From: JBAZOY01 sp041648505
GTDB lineage: Bacteria; Desulfobacterota; Syntrophia; Syntrophales; CG2-30-49-12
DNA: 20,951 nt
Assembly (NCBI GenBank): GCA_041648505.1
Contig: JBAZOY010000040.1
Coordinates: 1-20,951, forward strand
Reading direction: 5' to 3'
Below are positions 7,815 to 16,140 of the stretch, piece by piece. The notes below the pieces were generated by a model. It was not told where the DNA came from. It did no database searches and saw only the letters and a list, made by a program, of their open reading frames with translations. The position numbers and the translations under genes were made by a program. How positions within the stretch are numbered: the first letter of the stretch is position 1; each line of letters opens with the position of its first letter.

Positions 7815-8254
7815 GTTTCTCTTATACCGGATGGTTCTCTGTAAGTTCCAACAGAAGGAGCATAGTATCGATTACGTAGTTTGGTGAAGGAGACGTTACG
7901 AATGATACAATTAAACTTTTGAGGATTACCGCTTTTCGTCAAGTGACATTACCACGCATAATTGAGCACCAATCCGTAGCCGGTTCTCCAAGTCCCCCTG
8001 CGTTAGCACCGGGATGACGCAATAATAATGGAAGTAACGGAATTGATAATCGAAATTGCTTTTTGACGGAGTTAGTGTAAGACAAGTGTTCTTGTGTGTC
8101 AATGTAATCTTGGCTGTGTTAACTTTTTATTGCAATTCATATAATTTGTTTGTATAAAATGTAGTGCTTTTTTATCTAATATCTGTCTGTCATAATATTT
8201 CAACTGCATTTACCGGACTAATCAATCTGAACGCTGTAAAGTATGGAGGGTAAA
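7815..8254. other. 440-nt divergent intergenic region
   Basis: Lies between the ferredoxin-AOR operon (-) and an MscS gene (+). The first 200 nt are of average composition and contain no open frame worth calling; a six-codon ATG frame at about 7902 follows GAAGGAG but has no support. The part from about 8090 to 8220 is AT-rich and holds a promoter candidate for the MscS gene (separate entry). No strong hairpin or known RNA element was recognised. Confidence 0.55.
8130..8158 (+). promoter_or_regulatory. Candidate sigma-70 type promoter for mscS-like gene
   Basis: TTGCAA (8130-8135) and TATAAA (8153-8158) are separated by exactly 17 nt in an AT-rich stretch, about 95 nt before the start codon. 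AT-rich DNA gives such matches by chance, so this is only a candidate. Confidence 0.4.
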
Positions 8255-9139
8255 ATGAAGTTTGAAGCATTTCTAAGCAATATCTGGCACTGGATACTAC
8301 CAAGCGGCATTAAGATCATTCTGGTGCTTGTTTTGACTTTTGTGGCGTTAAAAGTTGCCCGTATTTTATCAAAACGCTTTGTATCTACTTTAAGTCAGCG
8401 TCAGACAGACGTCGAGGCACAGAAGAGGACCGAGACTCTCGGTTCGGTATTGAGACATATATTAACCGTTATTATACTTATAGTTACTTCCATGGTGGTG
8501 CTTAAAGAGCTTGGCATAGAAATCGGGCCTATTCTTGCTGCCGCCGGTGTGGTAGGTCTTGCAGTCGGTTTTGGGGCCCAGAGCCTGGTGCAGGATGTCA
8601 TAAGCGGTTTTTTCATTCTCCTTGAGGATCAGGTTCGTGTCGGTGATGTTGTCGAGGTGGCAGGACGTAGCGGTATTGTGGAGAAGGTGACTCTGCGTAT
8701 GACGATCCTTCGTGATCTTGCGGGGAATGTACATTACATAAGGAACGGAAAAATCGACCTGGTTACGAATATGACCAAAGAATATTCCCGTTATGTCTTC
8801 AGCATCGGGATTGCCTACCGTGAGGATGTGGATCAGGTGATTGAAGTTGTAAAACAGCTGGACGAAGAACTGCGCAACGATCCCGAGTTCAGGGATGACA
8901 TACTTGAACCTATAGAGATCCTGGGACTGGACCAGTTTGCCGATTCTGCTATTATTATCAAAGCGCGTACGAAAACTAAACCAATACAGCAATGGAGAGT
9001 AGGCCGGGAATTTAACCGCCGGATGAAAAAGAAATTTGACGAGCTTGGTATCGAAATACCGTTCCCTCATGTTACCCTTTACATGGGACAGGACAAGCAG
9101 GAAAATGCCCCACCCATGAATATATCAATGAAAAAATAA
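8255..9139 (+). CDS. Small-conductance mechanosensitive channel (MscS family)
   Basis: About 294 residues, close to the size of E. coli MscS (286). It has an N-terminal hydrophobic helix (near residues 16-38), a second (near 68-85), and the pore helix PILAAAGVVGLAVGFGAQSLVQDV. GFFILLEDQVRVGDVV follows, and VTLRMTILRDLAGNVHYIRNG matches the MscS beta domain. The C-terminal alpha/beta domain ends in ELGIEIPFPHVTLYM. It acts as an emergency release valve in the inner membrane under osmotic downshock. Two in-frame ATGs exist: 8243 has no ribosome-binding site, while 8255 has GGAGGG four bases upstream, so 8255 is preferred. It is transcribed away from the AOR operon and converges on the thioesterase remnant. 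Confidence 0.92.
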   Translation: MKFEAFLSNIWHWILPSGIKIILVLVLTFVALKVARILSKRFVSTLSQRQTDVEAQKRTETLGSVLRHILTVIILIVTSMVVLKELGIEIGPILAAAGVVGLAVGFGAQSLVQDVISGFFILLEDQVRVGDVVEVAGRSGIVEKVTLRMTILRDLAGNVHYIRNGKIDLVTNMTKEYSRYVFSIGIAYREDVDQVIEVVKQLDEELRNDPEFRDDILEPIEILGLDQFADSAIIIKARTKTKPIQQWRVGREFNRRMKKKFDELGIEIPFPHVTLYMGQDKQENAPPMNISMKK

Positions 9140-9188
9140 GTATCATCCTGAGCTGTGCGCGGATTAATTGCCTGTTTACGAACCTTTC

Positions 9189-9446
9189 TTACTCCACTTT
9201 TTGATACGTTTTCAGTTTTTCTCTCATTTCTTCAGGGACTTCGACAGTCCGGTCCTTCTCGTAATCAAACCATACCAGTACCGATTCACCGTTGGCATAA
9301 ACGATTTGCCCGTCATGTCTGTCAGTCATCTGATATTCAAGATGAAAGCATTTTTCTCCTATATGCCCCACCTACATGCGGATTGCCGGGTTATCATTTA
9401 TTTTTACAGGCCTGAGATAATCGCAACTAATACGAGCCAGAATGAA
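9189..9446 (-). pseudogene. Acyl-CoA thioesterase (4HBT / hot-dog fold) remnant
   Basis: The last 60 codons (9189-9371) read as the C-terminal half of a YbgC-like thioesterase: VGHIGEKCFHLEYQMTD, then ANGESVLVWFDYEKD. Reading on in the same frame through a TAG (9372-9374) gives FILARISCDYLRPVKINDN (about 9389-9446), which is the expected preceding strand and loop of this family. Upstream of about 9446 homology stops abruptly at a TAA and a palindrome cluster. The N-terminal 45-50 residues, including the catalytic Asp region, are absent. The gene therefore has two lesions: a nonsense codon and a 5' truncation. A GTG at 9371 could start a 60-residue peptide, but it would not be an active enzyme. 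No intact copy lies nearby. Confidence 0.75.
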
Positions 9447-9449
9447 TTA

Positions 9450-9512
9450 CCCCGCCTACAAGGCGGGGCATGAGGATCTTATTCTTAAGACCTCATGCTA
9501 AGCAATTTGCTT
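9450..9512. repeat. Cluster of three palindromes, possible IS200/IS605-type end
   Basis: CCCCGCCT-ACA-AGGCGGGG (9450-9468) is followed at once by CATGAGG-a-TCTTA-TTCT-TAAGA-CCTCATG (9469-9497) and AAGCAA-T-TTGCTT (9500-9512). The first hairpin follows TTAC (9447-9450, sharing its last C), a target tetranucleotide used by some IS200/IS605 elements, whose ends carry subterminal hairpins. The cluster sits exactly where the thioesterase reading frame breaks. No tnpA or tnpB coding sequence is present, so the IS link is inference. A transcription terminator is unlikely because no T-run follows on either strand. Confidence 0.45.
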
Positions 9513-9522
9513 CATAAGTATT

Positions 9523-10635
9523 CTAGAAGTATGGCTGGACCAGAGACGAAACTTGCCTGGCAATGGAAAGGCAGGATGTCAGGCCCGGAGATTCGATACC
9601 AATAAGGTTTATCAGGCCCGGAAATCCCGCCTCTCTTTCATCCTTAATGATAAAATCTCTATACGGATCACCGGGTCCCTCCAGCTTTGGTCGGATACCG
9701 CTCATTTCAGGTGTGAGAGATTGCATCCTGATATGGGGTAAATATCTTCTAATAGACTGATAAAATGATGCTTTTCTTGATTCGTCAACAGAGTATTCGA
9801 GGGCATTGACATACTGGCTATCCGGGCCGAATCGGACACGGCCTCCGAGATCTACCGTAGCATGGATGCCGAGATTTTCATTGTTTTCCGCAGGAACAGG
9901 GTAAATCATGTGTTGAAATTTTGGAGAAGGAGAGACAGAGAAATAATTCCCCTTACAGTATTTTAAGCGGTATCCTTCTCTGTCAATGTCAATACCTATA
10001 AATGCGGCAATCCTGTCGGCATAAAGACCGGCGCTGTTAATCAGGACTTTAGTACGGAACCGGTATTCTCCCTTGTTAATCTCTACTGTGTAAACAGTAC
10101 CATCGAAGTGGATGGCTGTCACTTCCGAACGAAAAGTTACAATGACCCCGTTGTTTTCTGCTCCTATGTACATGGAACGCATCAGGTTATAGGTGTCAAT
10201 GATGCCGGTGGACGGTGAAAATAGGGCTTTTTTTGCTCTGACTTCCGGCTCCAGGGTTCTGATTTGTATTTTCCCCAGAAAGGTGAGGTCATCGATGCCA
10301 TTCTCTTCTGCACGACCCTTTATTTTTTCCAATGCGTTACATTCTTCATCATTGGTGGCAATTATCAGTTTCCCGAGCCTTTTATGCCCGATATTTCGTT
10401 CCTCACAGAGTTTATAAAGAAGGCGGTTTCCCTGGACACAGAGGATTGATTTCAAAAATCCGGCAGGATAGTAAATACCGGCATGGATGACCTCACTGTT
10501 GCGGCTGCTCGTTTCTTGACCATAAGTAAAATTTTTTTCCACAAGCAAGACAGGATGAAATGCACTGGAAATTTCCTCCGCAATCGCCAGGCCGACCACA
10601 CCAGCGCCAACGATAGTTATGTCAAAAGTGTCCAT
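9523..10635 (-). CDS. FAD-dependent oxidoreductase, L-2-hydroxyglutarate oxidase-like
   Basis: A 370-residue flavoprotein of the DAO (glycine/D-amino-acid oxidase) superfamily. The Rossmann motif GAGVVGLAIAEE (10-21) binds FAD. The stretch SSRNSEVIHAGIYYP (43-57) is the signature of the L-2-hydroxyglutarate dehydrogenase/oxidase (LhgO-like) group. VLINSAGLYADRIA (about 193-206) and the C-terminal GLINLIGIESPGLTSC complete the FAD and substrate fold. The likely reaction is oxidation of an L-2-hydroxyacid, with electrons passed to a quinone or other acceptor. The exact substrate is inferred from family only. The start ATG is preceded by GAAGAAG. The groEL terminator lies upstream, so this is a separate transcription unit. 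Confidence 0.85.
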   Translation of the reverse strand: MDTFDITIVGAGVVGLAIAEEISSAFHPVLLVEKNFTYGQETSSRNSEVIHAGIYYPAGFLKSILCVQGNRLLYKLCEERNIGHKRLGKLIIATNDEECNALEKIKGRAEENGIDDLTFLGKIQIRTLEPEVRAKKALFSPSTGIIDTYNLMRSMYIGAENNGVIVTFRSEVTAIHFDGTVYTVEINKGEYRFRTKVLINSAGLYADRIAAFIGIDIDREGYRLKYCKGNYFSVSPSPKFQHMIYPVPAENNENLGIHATVDLGGRVRFGPDSQYVNALEYSVDESRKASFYQSIRRYLPHIRMQSLTPEMSGIRPKLEGPGDPYRDFIIKDEREAGFPGLINLIGIESPGLTSCLSIARQVSSLVQPYF

Positions 10636-10753
10636 ATAATTCTTCTTCCGAACAGCCGGAGAATACCGCTTCCGTACGACAAGATTATCTTAGAAGGTCG
10701 CAAATATAGGCCTTTGCAAAGCTCTTAAATAAACTTTCAAGCAGGAGTTGCAT

Positions 10754-10790
10754 AAAAAAAGCCCGCCGCTTAGATGGCGGCAGGCTTTTT
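10754..10790 (-). terminator. Intrinsic terminator after groEL
   Basis: Arms GCCCGCCGC (10761-10769) and GCGGCAGGC (10777-10785) pair around a 7-nt loop, with A7 on one flank and T5 on the other. The one mismatch becomes a G-U pair only in the minus-strand RNA, which is the groEL transcript, and that RNA ends in a U-run. It starts about 30 nt after the groEL stop. The opposite flank also has a T-run, so weak bidirectional action is possible. Confidence 0.85.
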
Positions 10791-10817
10791 CGTTGGACTG
10801 CTTCAAATACAAGCGAC

Positions 10818-12461
10818 TTACATCATGCCGGGGTATCCTCCTCCCGGAGGCATGCCAGACATCCCGCCGCCGGCACCTTTCTCTTCCGGTTTTTCAGCGA
10901 CCATGCATTGGGTAGTAAGCATCAAAGAAGCCACGCTTGCGGCGTTTTGGAGGGCGAATCTGGTCACTTTGGTAGGATCAATAACGCCCGCTACGATCAT
11001 ATCTTCATATTGCTCGAGCTGGGCATTGAATCCAAAGGACCCCTTCTTTTCCTTGACCCTTTCAACTACAATGCTTCCCTCCATACCGGCATTGGCGGCG
11101 ATCATTTTCAGTGGCTCTTCAAGAGCTTTCTTGACGATCGTAACACCAACCTGTTCATCGTGGTGTTCCAGTTTCAGTTTATCAAGGGCAGGAAGTGCGC
11201 GGATATAGGCCACACCACCACCGGGTACGATTCCCTCTTCCACGGCAGCACGGGTTGCATTAAGTGCATCTTCAACCCTGGCTTTTTTCTCTTTCATTTC
11301 CGTTTCCGTGGCAGCACCGACCTTAATAACGGCTACACCACCGACTAACTTCGCCAGCCTCTCCTGAAGTTTTTCCTTATCGTAATCAGATGTCGATTCA
11401 TCTATCTGGGCTCTGATCTGTTTGACCCTGCCACCGATGGCAGACCGGTCGCCTGCACCATCAATAATGGTTGAGTTATCCTTATCAATCGTGATTCTTC
11501 TTGCCTGGCCCAGATCCTCTATCTTTATATTTTCAAGTTTTTCACCCATATCCTCGGAAATTACCTTTCCTCCGGTCAGGATAGCGATATCCTCCAGCAT
11601 TGCTTTTCTCCTGTCACCAAATCCGGGAGCCTTGACGGCAGCAACATGTATGGTACCGCGGATCTTGTTGACCACGAGGGTTGCAAGGGCTTCTCCCTCA
11701 ATATCTTCGGCGATGATCAGGAGGGGTTTTCCCATTTTGGCAATCTGTTCAAGAATGGGTAAAAGATCCTTCATACTGCCGATCTTCTTCTCATTGATAA
11801 GAATGTAGCAATCATCAAGCGTTACCACCATCTTTTCCGCATCGGTTACAAAATATGGAGATACATAACCTCTATCGAACTGCATACCTTCCACAACCTC
11901 CAGCTCGGTTTGCAGCCCTTTCGCCTCTTCCACGGTAATAACTCCTTCTTTTCCGACCTTTCCCATGGCCTCAGCGATAATTTCACCGATAGTCTCATCA
12001 TTGTTGGCAGATATAGTTCCCACCTGGGCGATTTCTTTCTGATCTTTCGTTGGTTTGCTCAACTTGACAAGTTCTTTAACTACTACCTCCACAGCCTTGT
12101 CAATACCTCTTTTTATGCTCATCGGGTTACTTCCGGCGGCAACGCTTTTAGCCCCTTCTCTATATATTGCCTGTGCTAAAAGAGTGGCTGTTGTCGTGCC
12201 GTCACCGGCGACATCGCTGGTTCTACTGGCCACTTCTCTGACCATTTGGGCACCCATGTTTTCAAACTTGTCTTCCAGCTCTATTTCCTTGGCTACCGTT
12301 ACCCCGTCCTTCGTTACTGTAGGTGACCCGAATGCCCTATCCAGAATTACATTCCTGCCCTTAGGGCCCAGAGTTACTTTAACTGCATCAGCAAGGGTAT
12401 TGACACCCTTGAGAATTGATTTTCTTGCCTCTTCATCGTATTTAATTACCTTAGCTCCCAT
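10818..12461 (-). CDS. groL: Chaperonin GroEL (Hsp60)
   Basis: A 547-residue group I chaperonin subunit. Fourteen of these form the double ring that folds cytoplasmic proteins with GroES and ATP. It opens AKVIKYDEEARKSILKGVNTLADAV and carries the ATP-binding GDGTTTATLLAQAI near residues 86-99. The apical-domain region IEGEALATLVVNKIRGT and the equatorial VEDALNATRAAVEEGIVPGGG are also present. It ends in the usual Gly-Met-rich tail (GGGMSGMPPGGGYPGMM). Nothing is missing. TAAGGAGGATAATTTA precedes the ATG. It follows groES with a 27-nt gap and ends at a strong terminator, so the two form a compact operon. Confidence 0.98.
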   Translation of the reverse strand: MGAKVIKYDEEARKSILKGVNTLADAVKVTLGPKGRNVILDRAFGSPTVTKDGVTVAKEIELEDKFENMGAQMVREVASRTSDVAGDGTTTATLLAQAIYREGAKSVAAGSNPMSIKRGIDKAVEVVVKELVKLSKPTKDQKEIAQVGTISANNDETIGEIIAEAMGKVGKEGVITVEEAKGLQTELEVVEGMQFDRGYVSPYFVTDAEKMVVTLDDCYILINEKKIGSMKDLLPILEQIAKMGKPLLIIAEDIEGEALATLVVNKIRGTIHVAAVKAPGFGDRRKAMLEDIAILTGGKVISEDMGEKLENIKIEDLGQARRITIDKDNSTIIDGAGDRSAIGGRVKQIRAQIDESTSDYDKEKLQERLAKLVGGVAVIKVGAATETEMKEKKARVEDALNATRAAVEEGIVPGGGVAYIRALPALDKLKLEHHDEQVGVTIVKKALEEPLKMIAANAGMEGSIVVERVKEKKGSFGFNAQLEQYEDMIVAGVIDPTKVTRFALQNAASVASLMLTTQCMVAEKPEEKGAGGGMSGMPPGGGYPGMM

Positions 12462-12488
12462 TAAATTATCCTCCTTATTGTCAAGTTA

Positions 12489-12779
12489 TTACTTTTCTAT
12501 AATTCCCAGGATATCGTCTCCCCTCATGATAAGATGTTCTACACCATCTATCTTGACTTCGTTACCACCGTACCTGCTGAAGAGAACTCTGTCACCGACT
12601 TTAACCTCAGGTTTTACCAATTTACCGTCATCTGTCGTTTTTCCTTGACCTACAGCAATAACTTTACCCTCAACGGGTTTTTCCTTTGCCGTATCGGGGA
12701 TAATGATTCCGCCTTTAGTCTTTTCCTCTTCTTCTACCCTTCTAACAATCACTCTGTCCTGCAATGGCCTGATTTTCAT
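12489..12779 (-). CDS. groS: Co-chaperonin GroES (Hsp10)
   Basis: A 96-residue cap subunit that forms the heptameric lid on GroEL. MKIRPLQDRVIVRRVEEEEKT, the mobile loop with GGIIIPDTAKEKPVEGKV, and DRVLFSRYGGNEVKIDG are all standard, and the length is normal. The ATG has an AGGAGAGG-like site just upstream. It is the first gene of the groES-groEL operon and sits 108 nt downstream of phoR on the same strand, with its own promoter candidate in between. Confidence 0.98.
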   Translation of the reverse strand: MKIRPLQDRVIVRRVEEEEKTKGGIIIPDTAKEKPVEGKVIAVGQGKTTDDGKLVKPEVKVGDRVLFSRYGGNEVKIDGVEHLIMRGDDILGIIEK

Positions 12780-12839
12780 TCTACCACCTCTCCTTTCTTA
12801 TTTTTATATTTACCTTCTTATTTCATTGGGGAATACTCC

Positions 12840-12870
12840 ATTATAATAAGCATAAATTCCACCATGTCAA
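12840..12870 (-). promoter_or_regulatory. Candidate vegetative promoter of groES-groEL
   Basis: On the minus strand TTGACA (12865-12870) and TATAAT (12840-12845) match both consensus hexamers exactly, but the spacer is 19 nt, longer than the optimal 17. It begins 18 nt after the phoR stop. No CIRCE inverted repeat (TTAGCACTC/GAGTGCTAA) is present. The CCCCAAT further downstream is too far from CTTGACA to form a sigma-32 promoter. Confidence 0.6.
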
Positions 12871-12887
12871 GTCATAGGAAAAAATAT

Positions 12888-14660
12888 TTACGCAATTGGG
12901 AAATAGAGGACAACGGTTGTACCCTTGCCGGGAGAGCTTTCAATTTCTATCCTCCCCTGATGTGCCTTTATCAGATGTTTGACAATAGATAAGCCCAGAC
13001 CCACACCTCCCAATTCTCGTGACCGGGTTTTGTCTACCCGATAGAAACGTTCGCCCAGCCTGGGGATTTCACTTTTCGGTATACCGATACCGGTATCAGC
13101 TATTTTTACGACAACATAGTTCTTTATATCTTGAGGTTGAGAAGCGGTGATCGATATCTCTCCCAGTTCTTTCGTGAATTTGACGGCATTGTCGAGGATA
13201 TTGAGAATGATCTGAGCCACCTTATCTCTGTCGGCCATGATCAAGGGAAGTCCGGTAGAGATCTCATGATGGAGAATGATTCTCTTCGCTGAGACCTTTG
13301 TCTCCATAAGAGGGATGATATTTTCTAAAACCTCAGCCACGGGAATACCTTCAAGGTGTAATTCCACTTCTCCCATCTCAATACTGGAAAGGGTAAGAAG
13401 GCCATCTACCAGACGGTTAAGACGGTTGGCGTGTTCAGAGATGGTCTTTAAAAATTTCTTTGTCGCAGCTCTATCTTCTATGGCACCTTCCTCAAGAGTT
13501 TCAATGAATCCAATAATGGCCGTGAGCGGGGTCTTAATCTCATGGGTCACATTGGCAACAAAATCTTCCCGTACTTTCTCTAACTTCTTGAGGCGCGTTA
13601 CATCGTGAAAGACCAGCATCGTTTTTTTATCTCTCGCGGAAAGCCCTTGGACAGGAGAGATATTAACCTCCAGAATAACAGGGGACTCGTCTCTCAGGGT
13701 AATTTCCTGTAAAACCGGGCTTCCTGTTTCCCTGAAACGATCGAGGGCATTTTGCAGTTCTAAATTACGGAACAATTCCATGGGTGTTTTATTTATGATA
13801 TCATCGTACCTGCAACCGAGGATGTTCATGAGGCCGTTGTTTATTACCTCTGCCCGGTTCCGGCCGTTAAGAATCAGCACTCCTTCCGTCATGGCAGCGA
13901 AGGCCGCTTCTAATTTTACTTTTTCTTCATTGGCAGATTTTACCTTTTCCTGCTGTTGTTGAACCAGGTAATTGATGTTTTTCGCTACCTGCCCAAGTTC
14001 ATCAGTTGATTCGATCAGAAGGGTCCTGGGAACTGTACTGTTTATTAATTCCTGGGTAAACGCCTCTATCTTCCGGATGGGCGAGGTAATTTTTCTGGAA
14101 AATATCAGGGCTGCAAGGAGAGAAACAATGGCCATGATAAGTATGGATTTATAAAAGGGAGGGTATAACTGAGCTATTGACTTTTCTACCTCAACTATGG
14201 GACGGCTCAGGCGGATATAATATTTTAATGCCGGTCCTTCTCCAACAGGGAGGGCGACGTAGAGCATTTCCACACCGAGGGTATGGCTGTAGCGGCGTCC
14301 CTTGCCCCGGCCCTTAATTCTTGCCTCCTGGATTTCCACCCTGTTCAGGTGATTATCCATTTCTGCTGCGTTTCTTTCCGAGTCCGCAATAACCCTGCCC
14401 TCAGCATCGATCAATGTAACTCTTGCCCTTGCGATCTTAGCCAGAGTAGAAACATTTCTCTCGATCTCTCCTTTTGAAAAGGGGGTCATGGTCCATGCAT
14501 GAGTCATCAAATCCTCTTCAATTATTTCGGCCAGTTTACCGGTCATTTGCCGGGCGATGAGAAAACCCATAGCAGCAACGGCCAGGATTACTACAGCAAG
14601 ATAACTGAATAGAATTTTGTAAAATAAACGGCTCTTCAAGCTATTTGTCCATGGTTTCAA
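12888..14660 (-). CDS. phoR: PhoR-type sensor histidine kinase
   Basis: A 590-residue membrane kinase. In order: TM1 (about 14-36), a periplasmic region of about 130 residues, TM2 (about 171-188), HAMP linker (to about 240), PAS domain (about 248-355), HisKA with phospho-acceptor His373 in VTHEIKTPLT, and HATPase with the N box (N487/N491), DTGIGIP and GVGLGLS. Lying behind pst-phoU, it is very likely the phosphate-starvation sensor, signalling through PhoU and PstB. The large periplasmic region is unlike E. coli PhoR but common in other bacteria. The start is uncertain: the frame opens after a TGA, and the first start is TTG at 14660, overlapping phoU by 20 nt with no clear Shine-Dalgarno. 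Another TTG is at 14639. No phoB lies in the window. Confidence 0.9.
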   Translation of the reverse strand: MKPWTNSLKSRLFYKILFSYLAVVILAVAAMGFLIARQMTGKLAEIIEEDLMTHAWTMTPFSKGEIERNVSTLAKIARARVTLIDAEGRVIADSERNAAEMDNHLNRVEIQEARIKGRGKGRRYSHTLGVEMLYVALPVGEGPALKYYIRLSRPIVEVEKSIAQLYPPFYKSILIMAIVSLLAALIFSRKITSPIRKIEAFTQELINSTVPRTLLIESTDELGQVAKNINYLVQQQQEKVKSANEEKVKLEAAFAAMTEGVLILNGRNRAEVINNGLMNILGCRYDDIINKTPMELFRNLELQNALDRFRETGSPVLQEITLRDESPVILEVNISPVQGLSARDKKTMLVFHDVTRLKKLEKVREDFVANVTHEIKTPLTAIIGFIETLEEGAIEDRAATKKFLKTISEHANRLNRLVDGLLTLSSIEMGEVELHLEGIPVAEVLENIIPLMETKVSAKRIILHHEISTGLPLIMADRDKVAQIILNILDNAVKFTKELGEISITASQPQDIKNYVVVKIADTGIGIPKSEIPRLGERFYRVDKTRSRELGGVGLGLSIVKHLIKAHQGRIEIESSPGKGTTVVLYFPIA

Positions 14661-15333
14661 AAGGGGATTTGTGTCTCACATTTTTCCCTGTGATCATATA
14701 TATTACCCGGTTGGCAATACTTTCCGCATGATCGGCAATCCTCTCGAGATTCTTGGCTATTTGCATGATAAGAAGCGAAACGTGAATTTTCCGGGGATCA
14801 TCCATCATAAGGTTAATGATTTCAGTGGATATCTGTTCGTTGAGTTTGTCTATGGTCTCATCATCCTTCCTTACCTTGTTTGCCAACTCAACATTCTCAT
14901 TAACCAGGGCATCAAGACTTTCCCCGATCATGCACCGGGTAATATCGGCCATACGCGGAAGGTCAATATAGGGTTTCAGTTGAGGTTCTTCATTTAGAAT
15001 AATCGCCCTTTCTGCGATGTTGACCGCCATATCTCCGATCCTTTCCAGATGTCCGTTGATCTTGATCGCCGTGGCAATGAACCTGAGATCTCTTGCGGCA
15101 GGCTGCCTCAAAGCCAGAACGCGGATGCACCTCTCCTCGGTCTCCACATCAAGCTGATCAATAAGATCATCATCGTCAATCACCCTGCGGGCCAGCTCTG
15201 AATCTCTATCAAGAAGAGCACCCATTGCCCTCTCGATCGCCTTCTCTATCATTGCCCCCAGATACAGAAGACTTTCCTTGATTTCCTGAAGTTCCTTTTC
15301 GTAGTGGGCGCTGGTATGCTTTTTCTCTTCCAT
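14641..15333 (-). CDS. phoU: Phosphate signalling complex protein PhoU
   Basis: A 230-residue all-helical protein with the usual two tandem PhoU repeats (about 12-100 and 115-205). Signature pieces are LGAMIEKAIERAM, DDLIDQLDVETEERC, LRFIATAIKINGHLERIGDMAVNIAERA and, in the second repeat, LERIADHAESIANRVIYM. The acidic and Asp/Glu-rich helix ends bind metal in the family. It links PstB transport activity to PhoR and restrains Pho signalling when phosphate is plentiful. An AAGGAGG lies 13 nt before the ATG, with CGAGG closer. It starts 54 nt after pstB and its 3' end overlaps phoR by 20 nt, suggesting coupled translation. Confidence 0.95.
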   Translation of the reverse strand: MEEKKHTSAHYEKELQEIKESLLYLGAMIEKAIERAMGALLDRDSELARRVIDDDDLIDQLDVETEERCIRVLALRQPAARDLRFIATAIKINGHLERIGDMAVNIAERAIILNEEPQLKPYIDLPRMADITRCMIGESLDALVNENVELANKVRKDDETIDKLNEQISTEIINLMMDDPRKIHVSLLIMQIAKNLERIADHAESIANRVIYMITGKNVRHKSPFETMDK

Positions 15334-15387
15334 ATTGCCTCGATACCTCCTTTTGGGAAATCGCGGAGACTATCCATCCCCAGCCCG

Positions 15388-16140
15388 TTAACCGAACCTG
15401 CCCGTGATGTAGTCCTCCGTCTGCTTCTCTTCAGGTTTGGTAAATATTTTTTCTGTGGAGTTATATTCTATTAATTTCCCCAGATAAAAGAAACCTGTTC
15501 TGTCTGAGATACGGGCCGCCTGCTGCATGTTATGCGTAACTATTATAATTGTGTATCTTTTTTTCAATTTTTCGATCAATTCTTCAATCTTTGCCGTGGA
15601 AACAGGATCAAGCGCCGATGTGGGTTCATCCATTAAGAGAACATCAGGCTCCATGGCCAGCGCCCTGGCAATACAGAGGCGCTGTTGCTGCCCTCCGGAA
15701 AGTGTCATAGCCGATTTATTCAGGATATTTTTTACCTCATCCCAGAGCGCCGCCTGCTTAAGGGATTGTTCAACGAGCAATTCCAGATCACTCCGCTTTT
15801 TTATCCCCGAAAGTATCGGCGCATAGGTAATATTTTTAAATATGGTTTTTGGAAAGGGATTCGGTTTTTGGAATACCATGCCGATCTTTCCGCGAATCTC
15901 AACAGGATCAAGATCGTGGTCATATATATCTTTGCCCTCGAAGAGAACCTTTCCCTCTATCCTGGTTCCATGAATCAGATCGTTCATCCGGTTGAGTAAT
16001 CGTAACAACGATGATTTTCCGCAGCCCGATGGTCCAATCAGAGCCGTGACCATGTTTCTTTCAAAGTCCATGGTAATATCCGACAATGCCCTGAATTGGT
16101 CGTAATAGAGATTCACATCTTTCAATTCAATAATAGACAT
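15388..16140 (-). CDS. pstB: Phosphate ABC transporter ATP-binding protein PstB
   Basis: A 250-residue ABC ATPase that powers phosphate import. The Walker A is GPSGCGKSS (36-44), the Q-loop VFQKPNPFP (89-97) with the Pst-typical PNPFP, the signature LSGGQQQRL (147-155), the Walker B LLMDEPTSALD (168-178), and the switch His is H203. The length is standard. The ATG directly follows the pstA stop codon with no gap, and AAAGGGTGG provides the ribosome-binding site, so translation is coupled to pstA. Confidence 0.97.
   Translation of the reverse strand: MSIIELKDVNLYYDQFRALSDITMDFERNMVTALIGPSGCGKSSLLRLLNRMNDLIHGTRIEGKVLFEGKDIYDHDLDPVEIRGKIGMVFQKPNPFPKTIFKNITYAPILSGIKKRSDLELLVEQSLKQAALWDEVKNILNKSAMTLSGGQQQRLCIARALAMEPDVLLMDEPTSALDPVSTAKIEELIEKLKKRYTIIIVTHNMQQAARISDRTGFFYLGKLIEYNSTEKIFTKPEEKQTEDYITGRFG

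Noticed and set aside
8462..9070. 202-codon minus-strand frame antisense to the MscS gene
   Set aside because: The plus-strand channel is complete and conserved; the antisense frame has no domain.
9447..9500. Palindromes read as a terminator for the flavoprotein gene
   Set aside because: No T-run follows on the minus strand, and the hairpins are contiguous with a third palindrome; a mobile-element end fits better.
12055..12648. 197-codon plus-strand frame across groES and groEL
   Set aside because: Serine/leucine-rich antisense translation of well-conserved chaperonin genes.
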